Assembly: GCA_035644815.1 (NCBI GenBank)
Contig: DASQNU010000047.1
Span: forward strand, 1-64,000
DNA: 64,000 nucleotides
Source: Brevibacillus_F sp035644815
Lineage (GTDB): Bacteria; Bacillota; Bacilli; Brevibacillales; Brevibacillaceae
Direction of reading: 5' to 3'
In this document: positions 1-8,958 of the stretch, in pieces
Position numbering within the stretch: the first letter of the stretch is position 1
Layout: each line of letters opens with the position of its first letter
Notes under the pieces: model-generated
Seen by the model: only the letters and a program-made list of their open reading frames with translations
The model's database searches: none
What the model was told of the DNA's origin: nothing
Translations under genes and position numbers: made by a program

Positions 1-41
1 CGCATCTGTGCTTCTTCCTGTGCCTGTAATCTGCTTTGCAT
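1..41 (-). CDS. 5' end of an unidentified protein that runs off the window
   Basis: Only 13 codons are visible, reading MQSRLQAQEEAQM. The ATG follows a strong ribosome site (AAAGGAGAGAGCAG) at good spacing, and the upstream DNA carries a cre-like box. Both point to a real start. The visible peptide is hydrophilic and has no signal sequence. Too little is present to name a product. Confidence 0.5.
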   Translation of the reverse strand, partial: MQSRLQAQEEAQM

Positions 42-114
42 CTGCTCTCTCCTTTCTTACGATGGTGACTTCATTGTAAGAAAGTGCGTAAACTTTCTGA
101 ATGTAATTTCTTTT

Positions 115-128
115 TGAAAACGTTTACT
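115..128 (-). promoter_or_regulatory. CcpA cre box upstream of the gene starting at 41
   Basis: TGAAAACGTTTACT matches the Bacillus cre consensus TGWAARCGYTWNCW almost perfectly. It lies about 75 bp upstream of the start at 41 on the minus strand. This suggests that the gene leaving the window is subject to carbon catabolite control. Binding is inferred from the motif only. Confidence 0.6.
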
Positions 129-196
129 TTTTTTATGGGTGCTCATCGTAGTGTTTGTTAACATTGACTGATTTTGTTGATTTGATGCGGCATTAG

Positions 197-1089
197 ATAC
201 AAATCCAAGCAGTGACCAAAGCGGAAGGAAAGCTCGATACCGCTTCCTTCGAGTTAGAATATGAGTCCGAGGAAGAAGAAGATTTGGTGGTGATAGCCAT
301 ACAACCTGATACCCAAAAGATACAGCGACCTTTACACCAGAAGAAGATCTGGACCTTCAGATAGGAAACATCACGATTCGGTACAAGATCATTATGATAG
401 ATGATGACAAAACGTGGACGGGGACAGCGGAAAAACGCATCTTTGTTGATAACATGCCCCCGTCTATCCCAACTGTAGATTCCACTTTTACTATCTCTCC
501 CTCTAAATCGATCCAAGTTGGAGAAATGATCAAGTTTACGGTAGAGACGCCCAATATGGGGAAAATTGTCGAACCAGCCGTTATCGACTTTCTCTCTTTC
601 GGTTCAGACGACACGCAGAAGGTGGAAAAAGTGAAAACCATCTATAACCGTGCCAAAAATGCTTATATTACCACAGGCTACTTTACTCCTCGAAAAGAGG
701 GAAATTATCTGGCCAACTTTTCTGTAATCATGGAAAATCAAAAGACAGACGAACTCACCGAAGGGTTTGCCGATGCATCATTTACAGTCGAGCCAGACCA
801 ACATTTGTACCCGTCACTAAGCCCGCAAACAGCTACACTCAAGCTCGGTGATGAAATCTATCTTCTGTTGTCTTATAAAGCACCTGGAGCAAAACCGGAG
901 CAATTTGCTAGAGAATACAATTATGACGTTACCGAAATCAGTCAAAGCTACGACGATAAAAACGGACTGCATAAAGTACTGATCCTCTTTAAGCCTGAAA
1001 AAAAGAAAGCGTATCAATTCCAAGCCACCGTCAAAAACCTCGTCACAAACATATCAGCTGTTGCCAAAACTTCGATTACAGTCAAATAG
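197..1089 (+). pseudogene. Decayed 5'-truncated remnant of a larger, probably surface-exposed protein
   Basis: From 394 an open frame of 231 codons runs to a TAG-type stop at 1089. Coding-like sequence continues upstream of that ATG in the same frame (YPKDTATFTPEEDLDLQIG) back to an in-frame TGA at 307-309. A second coding-like stretch (VTKAEGKLDTASFELEYE) sits in another frame at 197-300, directly after a TAG. This looks like one gene broken by a frameshift and a stop, with its true start lost. The residual protein is beta-rich and Thr/Lys/Glu-rich, with alternating hydrophobic strands as in Ig-like or Athe-type extracellular modules. I do not recognise the family. No ribosome site precedes 394. 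Confidence 0.5.
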
Positions 1090-1326
1090 AAAATCGGATA
1101 CAATCTACAACAGCCCTCCTCGTAGAAGGTGGTATGCTATTCAAAAGAAATAGACCTTGGCATTCTCATCGAAGGTTATTGCAGGAACACCTCACAAGTG
1201 AGCAGATTCAAAAAAGACCTTGCCGCATTTGCAACCGGCAAGATCTATAAGGAGCATGAAGATGGCACTTTAGGTTCTGCATTGCAAGTCAAATTCTATC
1301 ACTCGTCAATCCGTTCGAGGGTTACA

Positions 1327-2437
1327 CTAGATAAGCAGCGCCGTCTGATGAAACCCGAGCCCAAGTGAATGCAGGAGCAAATACTCTGTATGGATCTTCT
1401 TGTGAAACCGAGCCAACGTTACGGCAACGGATGCAAGTGCCATATTCCCATACTCCTCAAAAGTATCCAAATACGCTTTTGGTTGAATGAGGCTGGCCTA
1501 ATGATCCATCAGCTTCCTGCTTGCTTGATGACCGATTAACGTTACCTGTCCCCGGTCAGTCCACACCGCTTTAGCAGATGATTCATCATGCGAGGCGGCG
1601 CATCCATACCTGTCAATATAAAAGACTGTACCCCTCTTCCTGTTCGATTCCAAAGGTTGGAATGACTCGATTGCGTTCATCTGCTGGCCATGAACGTATT
1701 CCATGGTGTACTTGCTCGCGATACTGTACGGTCATGTACCCGTACTCCACGCTAATCGTTTCACTGATGTAATCGAGTATGGTGAATTGACTCCCTCGTC
1801 CAATCACCACTGCAACTGCCCCGTCGCCCAGGCTCAAGGAATGACCTGCCGTATAATCGCCATGACGGGTAAAATGCCCTCCGGACACTACTTATGCATA
1901 GAGGCAGTGCCCGGCTTCAATGGCTTCCTAAGCTTGGATCAGACTCAATGCATAGTTGCTGAAGTCGCTGTGAATAGGCACAACTAGTGTCGATGATGGC
2001 AGTCCCATGTCATGATGAACTTTGTATAGAACATTGGGCGTTATATACTCTGCCACAGATCCATAGCCGTACAAACGGTCGATTTGACCAATTTCCAGTC
2101 CTGCATCTGCCACCGCCAGTCTAGCTGCCCTTGTCATCAACCCAGCCAAAGACTCGCCGGGTTGAAGTACTCTGCGTTCCTTCATTCCCGTAAAAAGAGA
2201 ATGTTGAATTATCGATCCCGATAGTGTAATTCCATTTTGGAATGCGACAGGGTCGTCATGCTCCAACCCAAACAACGCTTTCTTTCCTGAACAACGAAAG
2301 TTCCTTTGTAGAAAAGCCCACGTTCCATTATTCCCCTGATCTAAGGATGGCGATTTTCGATCAACCGGAAAAAGTCTATTCCATAAGATGCAAAATTCAG
2401 TTCTCCCTATTGCATAAACTATGACAGTTATTGTCAC
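1327..2437 (-). pseudogene. Beta-ketoacyl-ACP synthase III (FabH)-like pseudogene
   Basis: The stretch translates to a KAS III-type thiolase fold: an N-terminal TGMKERRVLQPGESLAGL segment, TRAARLAVADAGL, then LSLGDGAVAVVIGRG, LIGHQASRKLMDH and FEEYGNMALASVAVTLARF near the C-terminus. At least three nonsense codons interrupt it in frame: TAG after SLIQA, TAA after GHCLYA and TAG after RKLMDH. There is also a frame change between about 1613 and 1704. The usual catalytic Cys region reads VVPIHSDFSNY, so the nucleophile is not Cys. The parent may have been a Cys-less acyltransferase-like KAS III homologue. The gene cannot make a full product. Confidence 0.75.
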
Positions 2438-2519
2438 TATTATGGGTCATAATGAAAATGTAGTCCATAAGAAGATGAAATGGACGCCTATCTAATTCAT
2501 GTTAAGGAGATCGATACGG

Positions 2520-2936
2520 ATGTTAAAAGCAATACCGTTTATTATGCTTGATGGAAATGCTAATGAGGCGATTCAATTTTATGAGGAGGCATTAGGAGCG
2601 ACTGTAGTATTTAAGCAAACGTTCGGAGAATCGCCAGGAGGAGAGAATTTGTCCGATGAAAAGAAAGCACGGCTCGCTCACTCCGTTTTGCGTATAGGTG
2701 ATACTGAACTGTTTGCGGCTGATATTTCCCCGGATTTTCCATACGAGGAAGGAAATCAGGTGAATATTTGCTTGATGACAGCAAACGTGAATCAGTCGAG
2801 GCAGTTCTTTGAAGCCTTGCAGCAGGGTGGCCAAGTGAATATCCCCTTAGACGAAGTTCATTTCAGTCCAGCTTATGGTGTTGTAACGGATCGATTCGGC
2901 GTAACGTTCCAGATCTTCACAGTGAAACAGCACTAG
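2520..2936 (+). CDS. VOC family (PhnB-like glyoxalase/bleomycin-resistance fold) protein
   Basis: This is a 138-residue soluble protein. It opens with AIPFIMLDGNANEAIQFYEEALGA, typical of PhnB/3-demethylubiquinone methyltransferase-like VOC proteins, and ends with FGVTFQIFTV. The two halves form the paired beta-alpha-beta-beta-beta modules of the VOC fold. I place the start at 2520 because AAGGAG lies 10 bp upstream. An earlier in-frame ATG at 2499 sits before that ribosome site. The gene stands alone between a pseudogene and a gene fragment. Substrate is unknown; these proteins bind metals or small hydrophobic ligands. Confidence 0.85.
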   Translation: MLKAIPFIMLDGNANEAIQFYEEALGATVVFKQTFGESPGGENLSDEKKARLAHSVLRIGDTELFAADISPDFPYEEGNQVNICLMTANVNQSRQFFEALQQGGQVNIPLDEVHFSPAYGVVTDRFGVTFQIFTVKQH

Positions 2937-3091
2937 GTACACGCATGAAACTATACGCCACAAGGAAAAAATTAGCTTCATAGTCCTGGCATGACTACTG
3001 TAGAAAAGCGCGACGTTAAACTGTGTTAAAGCAGTTTTATGTCGCGTTATTATTAATTGGGGATTGTATGAAACAAGATTAATTGTTTGAA

Positions 3092-3285
3092 AATAATGTT
3101 CGGTATTGACCATCACACATCCTCGGGGTATAGCGTCTTCCTTTGGATAAAGCGCAGCTTCGCATATAGCCTCCAGCTTTTGTATAGGGGACACCTTCTG
3201 GGAGGCCCGCTTTTCCAGCATGGCTACACTTTGTTCGCGATACAGCACCAAAACTTTTTGTTCTAAGAAAGTTGTAGACTGAGTT
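3092..3285 (-). pseudogene. TetR family regulator fragment (frameshifted)
   Basis: The minus strand encodes NSVYNFLRTKSF in one frame (3285 to about 3250) and then VLYREQSVAMLEKRA...SPIQKLEAI...PRGCVMVNT in another (about 3251 to 3092). Together these look like the end of a TetR helix-turn-helix ('SVYNxFxSKxxLF') followed by the first part of the ligand domain with its 'GCxMVNT' signature. The recognition-helix region upstream and the rest of the C-terminal domain are missing, so this is a relic. The surrounding 2937-3537 holds nothing else that I can support. Confidence 0.5.
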
Positions 3286-3537
3286 TGTTGAATTGTCGGG
3301 ATTATAATGTGCAAAAATCAATTACCTTTAGGAAATTGGTTTTAGACTGACTGGGGGTGCAACAAAAAATGCAATCTAGAACCGAAAAATAAAGTCGTAG
3401 ACTGCACCTTATCTCATTGGGCTATCAACCCGTCGCTTAATAAGATACTGCATATTGTATTTCATTTTATTGTCTTACTTCTGACTTAAAAGAAAAAAGA
3501 GCAAACTAATTTTACTAAACATTCTGTTATGAATAGG

Positions 3538-4041
3538 TTACATTTTCGGGGCTTCCATACCAAAATTAGCCCATTCTTCTTTTGACGGACCATAAATACC
3601 TGGAACGGTTAATCCTGCTTGTCGCATAAGAACCGTCATTTGTCCTCGATGGTGGTTCTGATGCAGAATCAAAAACATCAAAAGAGACCCGTTTGGCATT
3701 TTTTGACCTAAAAAGTCTATACGTTCTTCTAAGGTTTTGTCGATCCATTGAGTTTTTAATGCCTGTATAAATGCATCACTGGCTCGATGATAGCTGCCTG
3801 CTATAAACTGAGCCGAAGCAGGAACGGGCCAATCTTCAGCTGGGGCTTCAAACTTTAAATTTGTATTTGAGGCAATTATATGAATAGCAGCTACGGTATG
3901 CCAAGCAATACGTCCTAAAGTCCAATTCTGCGAAGTGATTTCCTGTTTAAGTGACTCATCCGTTAGATTATTTAGTAGCCTCTGTGTTGCCCCGGCTTCG
4001 TACTCCCAAGATTTTAAAAAACTGTCTAAGGTATGGAACAT
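3538..4041 (-). CDS. DinB family protein
   Basis: This 167-residue protein of the DinB/YfiT four-helix-bundle superfamily has spaced metal-ligand histidines: one in LGRIAWHTVAAIH near residue 50 and HQNHHRGQ near 131. It lies in the size range normal for the family. Members use a His-triad metal site and are often thiol-dependent transferases or of unknown function. A well-placed GGGGGA precedes the ATG. The gene is monocistronic. The exact reaction cannot be read from the sequence. Confidence 0.85.
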   Translation of the reverse strand: MFHTLDSFLKSWEYEAGATQRLLNNLTDESLKQEITSQNWTLGRIAWHTVAAIHIIASNTNLKFEAPAEDWPVPASAQFIAGSYHRASDAFIQALKTQWIDKTLEERIDFLGQKMPNGSLLMFLILHQNHHRGQMTVLMRQAGLTVPGIYGPSKEEWANFGMEAPKM

Positions 4042-4191
4042 AAAAATCCCCCTAAGCTTTTTGATATAATAAAAATTCTGCCCGTTCGTTTATTAATTTA
4101 CTGTGAGTCTAACACTTTATTTTCATGGAACAGTTGCCGGTTCTGTTACAGATTTAGAATCACAAGCAGTTAAAAACTAGTTTGGCTAGAC

Positions 4192-4407
4192 TTATCTTGT
4201 TCTAAAACCCGTTATAGTCCCATCAAAATCACGTCCAAACAACGATCGCACTTGCGAGTATACGGGCACATGCAATTCGGGCAAGAGGAACATCGTGTTC
4301 CCAACCTCATCTTGTTCTAACATGAAGGGAACGCCCCACAGGATGAGTTTGCCGCGATAGAAGTCGGTATTCTCGAATGGTACAACGTAATAAAACGATG
4401 GTTTCAT
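4192..4407 (-). CDS. Small unassigned protein (71 aa)
   Basis: The protein begins MKPSFYYVVPFENTDFYRGKL and ends FDGTITGFRTR. The chosen ATG follows GCGAGGTGATATAC. A GTG three codons earlier overlaps that ribosome site and is less likely. It is aromatic-rich with no signal peptide or membrane segment, and I do not recognise a family. A convincing ribosome site and clean length make it a probable real gene. Confidence 0.55.
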   Translation of the reverse strand: MKPSFYYVVPFENTDFYRGKLILWGVPFMLEQDEVGNTMFLLPELHVPVYSQVRSLFGRDFDGTITGFRTR

Positions 4408-4804
4408 GTATATCACCTCGCGAAAAGTTAATGGTGTTGGTCAAATCGTATCACAGTCCAGCGGGTGGAACATGAATGTCTTCGTTTCACAACTGATTCA
4501 ACCCCTCCCGCTTTTTTTTGACCTTGTCTTTCGCAAATATCGATACTCCTGGAGTAAAAATAGTTGTCGTTGCGAGAGGAGTGCTGTGACTACTGGCATG
4601 CATTTTCATAAATATCCTCCACCACTAAATTTTAACAGTCTACTGATAGGTATGACATTACCAATAATGCCTAATTTTGTAAACAGCTACATTAGTACCC
4701 CTTTAAGCTGACAAGGTATAAAATTAAACGACACATCGACAAGATATGGCTATATAGTCACAAAAGCACATCGATCTTTGTCATCGATGCAAGCATGAAA
4801 TTTT
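4408..4804. other. Gene-free stretch
   Basis: This interval holds the 5' region of the small gene at 4192-4407 but no reading frame with a credible ribosome site on either strand. The short frames here lack coding character. Apart from the bidirectional terminator at its right edge I see nothing in it. Confidence 0.6.
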
Positions 4805-4844
4805 AGCGACCGACTTGGAAGAAGGTAATTCCAAGTCGGTCGCT
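4805..4844 (-). terminator. Strong hairpin terminator, usable on both strands
   Basis: A 16-bp perfect stem (AGCGACCGACTTGGAA and its complement) around an 8-nt loop is flanked by short T-rich runs on both sides. It immediately follows the small gene at 4846-5019 on the minus strand. Confidence 0.8.
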
Positions 4845-4845
4845 T

Positions 4846-5019
4846 TTAATTTGAGGCTCTATTTTGTTGGGTCTTAGTATAGTAGATTCGATTTGTTAGA
4901 TTACCTTTGTGTTTTTGTATGTTGGGTATCCTGAGCACCCATAAAACTCGCCTTTTGCGCTTTTTCTGATCACCATTTGTTGGCCGCAAAAAGTTTATCA
5001 AACTACTTACAAAATTCAA
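4846..5019 (-). CDS. Small basic unassigned protein (57 aa)
   Basis: A TTG start follows AGAGGTGATTAGC, a good ribosome site, and a strong terminator lies directly after the stop. The peptide begins LNFVSSLINFLRPTNGD and becomes very basic (QKKRKRRVLWVLR), then polar. No family is recognised. Expression signals on both sides are the main support. Confidence 0.45.
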   Translation of the reverse strand: MNFVSSLINFLRPTNGDQKKRKRRVLWVLRIPNIQKHKGNLTNRIYYTKTQQNRASN

Positions 5020-5099
5020 GCTAATCACCTCTAAGGGTACCTACCTAAATCAGTTTTTAGTTATTATGCTATTCTCCCCGTTAGCGCAGCAAATTAAAA

Positions 5100-5117
5100 C
5101 GGCTACCGGAGCAACCG
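5100..5117 (-). terminator. Short G-U-containing hairpin followed by T-rich tract
   Basis: The minus strand reads CGGTTGCTCCGGTAGCCG followed by TTTTAATTT. The stem has two wobble pairs. It lies about 40 bp past the stop of the DUF3888-like gene. Confidence 0.5.
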
Positions 5118-5158
5118 CTTTATTCCACTATAGTTTCCTTGTTCAACAAGCACTTTTA

Positions 5159-5542
5159 TTACCTTTTAAACCATCCGCAATTTCTTTTGTACTCTTCTAA
5201 AGTAATATTCCACTTTTTCTCTATACCTGATAATTGCATTAAATCTATCCTGTCTCGGATAGTGAGGATAACCAAATCATACGGTGGTTTTCCATATTCC
5301 TTTGAATATGTAGCCACTTGGATTTTAACTTCAAAAAAAGGTATAGACACTTCCCCAAGCCGTCTAATGGATATTACCTTTTCACATCCGAATGGCTTCT
5401 GTAAAGTTCCACCGATCAACTCCACGTAACGGTTGATGAGTGCTCCCTCCAGAAGCTGTTCTCTTGTTTCATCAATGGCAAATGTACACGTTGGTGCAAG
5501 AACGATTGCTAAAATTAAAGCACCTTTGATGATTAGTTTCAT
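5159..5542 (-). CDS. Exported DUF3888-like protein
   Basis: This 127-residue protein has a cleavable signal peptide (MKLIIKGALILAIVLAPTCTFA). The mature part contains ALINRYVELIGGTLQKPFGC, then paired beta segments and two Cys (in FGCEK and NCGWF). The arrangement of a helix, 'P-FGCEKVISIRRLGE' and a long amphipathic strand resembles the DUF3888 group of Bacillus exported proteins. I start at the ATG opening the signal peptide because the upstream frame extension has no leader character. Function is unknown. The final KRNCGWFKR hints at a disulfide with the earlier Cys. Confidence 0.65.
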   Translation of the reverse strand: MKLIIKGALILAIVLAPTCTFAIDETREQLLEGALINRYVELIGGTLQKPFGCEKVISIRRLGEVSIPFFEVKIQVATYSKEYGKPPYDLVILTIRDRIDLMQLSGIEKKWNITLEEYKRNCGWFKR

Positions 5543-5695
5543 TTCCAAAAGCATCACCCTCTGTAGGGTTACCAAAAATCGGCCTTTATAAAGTTCAAGA
5601 CCAAACAATACCGCCCGATAGTTGAGCAAATCGGATGTAAGGCAAATAAGCGATGAATTGGATCCATCGCCACGCTCTTGTTCTCGCTAGTATCT

Positions 5696-5920
5696 TTAAG
5701 AGACTCGTATAATCTTTCCATTAATTGGCCTTTGAACTCTCTTAGCTCCCTCAGTTCCGATTAGAGAGCCTATAGTTGCGATTATCATACTCGAAGAAAT
5801 CATCTTAACAACATAATAAATCCCTGTTCCAAGAATGATATCGAAAAGAATAACTCTTTTTATTGTCGATCTTTTAAAAAAAATGATTATTGGTTTGGTC
5901 TTTATCTTCAAATGTACCAT
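5696..5920 (-). CDS. Small membrane protein, unassigned (74 aa)
   Basis: It begins MVHLKIKTKPIIIFFKR after AAGGATTGAGGCG. A hydrophobic span, VILFDIILGTGIYYVVKMIS, follows, then a second weakly hydrophobic stretch (SMIIATIGSLIG) and a basic tail. One or two membrane passes are likely. I see no family. The upstream in-frame ATG at 5980 lacks a ribosome site. Confidence 0.45.
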   Translation of the reverse strand: MVHLKIKTKPIIIFFKRSTIKRVILFDIILGTGIYYVVKMISSSMIIATIGSLIGTEGAKRVQRPINGKIIRVS

Positions 5921-6028
5921 CGCCTCAATCCTTTTTACCAAGGTATGAACGTGATGGATTGTCTCATTCTTTACGCCCAATTTTCAGATATTTATCATTA
6001 GCGTATCCTGCACGTTACCTCAATGGAA

Positions 6029-6058
6029 ACGGCAGCTCATAGTTTCACCAGCTGCCGT
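6029..6058 (-). terminator. Hairpin terminator
   Basis: ACGGCAGCT pairs perfectly with AGCTGCCGT around a 12-nt loop. On the minus strand a short T run follows. It terminates the gene at 6087-6515. Confidence 0.6.
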
Positions 6059-6086
6059 AATGTCTTGATTGAACTTACGATCTCCG

Positions 6087-6515
6087 TTAATGCAATAAGA
6101 AACTGTCCCATATAGTTTCATCAACCATAAAAAATCCTTCGTGTGAACATCCAGCTAATATACATTTATCATTTTGGTAAAACATTAAGTCTTCTGGTAG
6201 TTCTGGGCTGATCCAATCAAAAAGAGAATTACTACGTTCTTTCAAAAATTGCCTTGTTGCATTATTCAATTGAAAATAAAAAACGTACGCTGAATCCTCA
6301 GCAAGTTTTGTGGTTTCCCATTCTTGTTGAATTCTCCTTTCGATTAGATGCTCTTTAATATCGGTTATCAAATTATCAATATAAGCAAGACGCTCTTCCT
6401 CAATCTCCATCAGTTTTCTATTTTCTACAAAAGCAAAACGATTGCATTGTTTTGATAGAAAGTCGATTAATAGTTGATAGCGTTTACCCTTCACATTTTC
6501 AGTTCTCATTAGCAT
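6087..6515 (-). CDS. Unassigned soluble protein (142 aa)
   Basis: The start is fixed by TAGGAGGAAGTAAA seven bases before the ATG. The protein begins MLMRTENVKGKRYQLLIDFL and contains a long Glu/Arg-rich helical middle (LMEIEEERLAYIDNLITDIK), then VFYFQLNNATRQFLKER and an acidic, aromatic end. It has no signal peptide or membrane segment. It sits alone with its own ribosome site and terminator. No family recognised. Confidence 0.6.
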   Translation of the reverse strand: MLMRTENVKGKRYQLLIDFLSKQCNRFAFVENRKLMEIEEERLAYIDNLITDIKEHLIERRIQQEWETTKLAEDSAYVFYFQLNNATRQFLKERSNSLFDWISPELPEDLMFYQNDKCILAGCSHEGFFMVDETIWDSFLLH

Positions 6516-6625
6516 TTTACTTCCTCCTAACCGCTGCATTGCTTTATTACCGCTTCTATTCTCAGACCCGTAAATAACCTCCTCCTAATTATTCAACTAT
6601 GGTGACCGTTACTTCAATAAAAAAA

Positions 6626-6664
6626 GGAACAGTTGCCACAAGCATTCTGCTCCCTGATTGTTCC
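6626..6664 (-). terminator. Terminator of the LysE-type exporter gene
   Basis: On the minus strand GGAACA...TGTTCC with additional inner pairing is followed by TTTTTTTATTG, about 90 bp past the stop at 6752. Confidence 0.65.
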
Positions 6665-6751
6665 ACTATCAATTCCGTTTGCTTAATTAAAATATCGTCC
6701 CAAAATGCTATTTTGTGTTTTTTTATTTTTGCTATTTTCTTCTTCTACCTT

Positions 6752-7396
6752 CTACTTATTCATCTTACCTTCTAGTGCTAGCCATGCACCTAATCCAAGT
6801 AGTGTAATTCCACTTATTGTTTGTTGCCACCAAAGAGCAACTTTGTTTTTGGCTAAAAAATTTCCGAATAAACTTGCAATTAGTGCTACCGAAATATCAA
6901 CCGTTAGTCCAATAATCCCTAATATTATACCTAAAATGATAAATTGACTATTTATATTAGAAGTGTCCGGATTTATAAATTGCGGAATGAAAGTTAAGAA
7001 AAATAAAGCCACTTTAGGATTAAAAATATCTGTTAGCGCTCCTTCCCAAAATGCTTTATACATACTAACACTTTTTTTATTTGATGAGACACTAATTCCC
7101 TTTCTATTTCTTAGCGTTTGAATCCCCAAATAGAGTAAATAAATTGCACCAATATACTTAATTATTAAAAATGCCCAAACAGATGTCATTAAAATCGCTG
7201 AGAAGCCAAGTACTGCTAAAAGGATATGTACTAGCGTTCCCATTTGAATCCCAATTGCTGTTGCGATTCCATGCCCCCGCCCCTGTGAAATACTACGGCT
7301 GATAACAAATGCCATATCTGGACCTGGGGTAATACAAATTATAAATGCCGCCAATATAAATGCCGGCAAAAGAGAATAGTCTAGAAAATCAAACAT
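6752..7396 (-). CDS. LysE/RhtB family amino-acid exporter
   Basis: This 214-residue integral membrane protein is of usual family length, with six hydrophobic segments. The N-terminal family signature FIICITPGPDMAFVISRSISQGRGHGI is at residues 18-44, and GYIGAIYLLYLGIQTLR-like residues follow TM3. Members export amino acids or derivatives such as homoserine lactones using the proton gradient; the actual substrate is not readable. AAGGAGGGAAAAA precedes the ATG. The gene is monocistronic with its own terminator. Confidence 0.9.
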   Translation of the reverse strand: MFDFLDYSLLPAFILAAFIICITPGPDMAFVISRSISQGRGHGIATAIGIQMGTLVHILLAVLGFSAILMTSVWAFLIIKYIGAIYLLYLGIQTLRNRKGISVSSNKKSVSMYKAFWEGALTDIFNPKVALFFLTFIPQFINPDTSNINSQFIILGIILGIIGLTVDISVALIASLFGNFLAKNKVALWWQQTISGITLLGLGAWLALEGKMNK

Positions 7397-7633
7397 TTTT
7401 TCCCTCCTTGTAAAAAGTTACTTTAATGTTATTCCATTGTTAACTAACCTGCACTCTTTTCTGGATCCCATCAAACCCGTTGGGTGTTGTTGTTGAACTA
7501 TCGAACTCGTTAGTTCAATCCCCACTTCTACTTTTTCGAATACGTGAAGAAAGCTACCTTGGTGTTGAGAGTAAAGTGCCGAGCAAAGATGCTCGGCCTC
7601 ATCATTCCTTATATTCCTATCTTGGGTGCTACA

Positions 7634-7966
7634 TTACATTTCAAAAAAATTGTCTCGTTCGACCTTACACACTCTTAGGCCAAAACGTTTATACCAAACC
7701 GATTTACCCTTTTCTTGTGCAATTTTATGCATGGTATGATCTTTCCAATTTTTTATTGAATCTAAAGACTCCCAATAAGAAACCGTTATGCCTAGTCCTT
7801 CTTCATCGCGATTACTGCTTTCTATACCCAAGAAACCTTCCTGTTCAGAAGCCAGTTCAACCATCTTGTCAGCCATTTTTTCGTATCCATGTTCTCCAGT
7901 TGTAAGCTCAGATGTAAAAATCACAGCATAGTAAGGTGGCTGGGGAGTTTTTGCGATTCCACTCAT
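7634..7966 (-). CDS. Antibiotic biosynthesis monooxygenase (ABM) family protein
   Basis: The 110-residue protein has the dimeric alpha/beta-barrel ABM pattern: YYAVIFTSELTTGEHGY, then MVELASEQEGFLGIESS, GITVSYWESLDSIKNWK and HTMHKIAQEKGKSVWYKRFGL. The paired 'EQEGFLG' and 'YWESLDSIKNWK' blocks are diagnostic. Relatives include quinol monooxygenases, haem-degrading proteins and uncharacterised stress proteins. It is transcribed away from a LysR gene with a 119-bp spacer, so the LysR protein is its likely regulator. Confidence 0.85.
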   Translation of the reverse strand: MSGIAKTPQPPYYAVIFTSELTTGEHGYEKMADKMVELASEQEGFLGIESSNRDEEGLGITVSYWESLDSIKNWKDHTMHKIAQEKGKSVWYKRFGLRVCKVERDNFFEM

Positions 7967-8044
7967 ATGTTTTCCTCCTGCGATAGTTTTGAATTAACTT
8001 GATTATACTGATAAAATCCATATTAATAAAATGAATATATGTGA

Positions 8045-8050
8045 TATAAT
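8045..8050 (+). promoter_or_regulatory. -10 hexamer of the lysR-type gene in the divergent spacer
   Basis: A perfect TATAAT lies 35 bp before the LysR start in a very AT-rich divergent spacer. The surrounding TTAAT...ATTAA dyad (about 8023-8057) could be the LysR autoregulatory site, but its T-N11-A core is not distinct. Confidence 0.45.
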
Positions 8051-8085
8051 GAATTAATTTATTTCATGAAAACGGATGTGTAATT

Positions 8086-8958
8086 ATGAATTTGTTAAAA
8101 TACCAGATTTTCATCAAAGTAGTTGAAATGGGAAGTCTCACCAAGGCGGGAGAAATGTTAAACCTTTCGCAGTCGGCAATCAGCCATGCAATCTCCGGGT
8201 TAGAGGATGAATTAGGCTTGAATCTTCTTATTCGGAACCGTTCAGGTATCAAACTCACGGATAATGGCGAACGTTTAATCGATCATTTCAAAAAAATCAT
8301 CCAATTAAATGATGAACTTTATCAAGAAGTCGCTTTGATTAAGGGATTGGAGATTGGCACGGTGAGGATAGGCACCTTCACAAGTGTGTCCATCCAGTGG
8401 TTACCCAGAATTTTAAAAGAGTATCACAAGCGGTTTCCGCTTATTGAAACAAAAATATTAGATGGCAATTATCGCCAGATAGAAAACTGGATCGTAAGCG
8501 GAGCTGTTGATATAGGTTTTGTGAATCTTCCCACTCTAGAAGGATTAGAATCCATTCAACTGAGAAAAGATAGAATGCTTTGCATTATGCCCTCCAATCA
8601 TCCTCTTAGAGAGCACTCAACAATCCGGTTAGAACAAATCATTGATTTACCCTTCATCATGCCTGTCTCCGGTTGTGATGCAGACGTGCGGCGAATTTTT
8701 TCTCAACATAAGCTTTCACCGAAAATTAAATATGAATTGGAAGATGACCATGCAATTATGTCCATGGTACAGAATGGTTTAGGTATAAGTATTCTCCCCG
8801 AAACCATACTGTCACAGACTCAATATGACTTATGCATGCGCCCTTTGTATGGGGAGCATTTCCGTTCAATAGGCATAGCGGCTGTTTCTTTCAAGAATAC
8901 TTCACCGGCAGCAAGAAAATTGGTTGATTTCATAACTACATGGATCAACAAATTGTAA
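8086..8958 (+). CDS. LysR family transcriptional regulator
   Basis: This 290-residue protein is of normal LysR length. The winged helix-turn-helix is at residues 1-60, with FIKVVEMGSLTKAGEMLNLS, QSAISHAISGLEDELGLNL and LLIRNRSGIKLTDNGERL, followed by a periplasmic-binding-like effector domain from about residue 90. GTVRIGTFTSVSIQWLP marks the first beta strand of the effector pocket. Its divergent layout with the ABM gene is the classic LysR arrangement and suggests it controls that gene. The inducer is unknown. Confidence 0.92.
   Translation: MNLLKYQIFIKVVEMGSLTKAGEMLNLSQSAISHAISGLEDELGLNLLIRNRSGIKLTDNGERLIDHFKKIIQLNDELYQEVALIKGLEIGTVRIGTFTSVSIQWLPRILKEYHKRFPLIETKILDGNYRQIENWIVSGAVDIGFVNLPTLEGLESIQLRKDRMLCIMPSNHPLREHSTIRLEQIIDLPFIMPVSGCDADVRRIFSQHKLSPKIKYELEDDHAIMSMVQNGLGISILPETILSQTQYDLCMRPLYGEHFRSIGIAAVSFKNTSPAARKLVDFITTWINKL

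Noticed and set aside
1129..1368. 79-codon plus-strand frame starting MVCYSKEIDLGILIEG
   Set aside because: No ribosome site; it overlaps the end of the ketosynthase pseudogene on the other strand and has no recognisable family.
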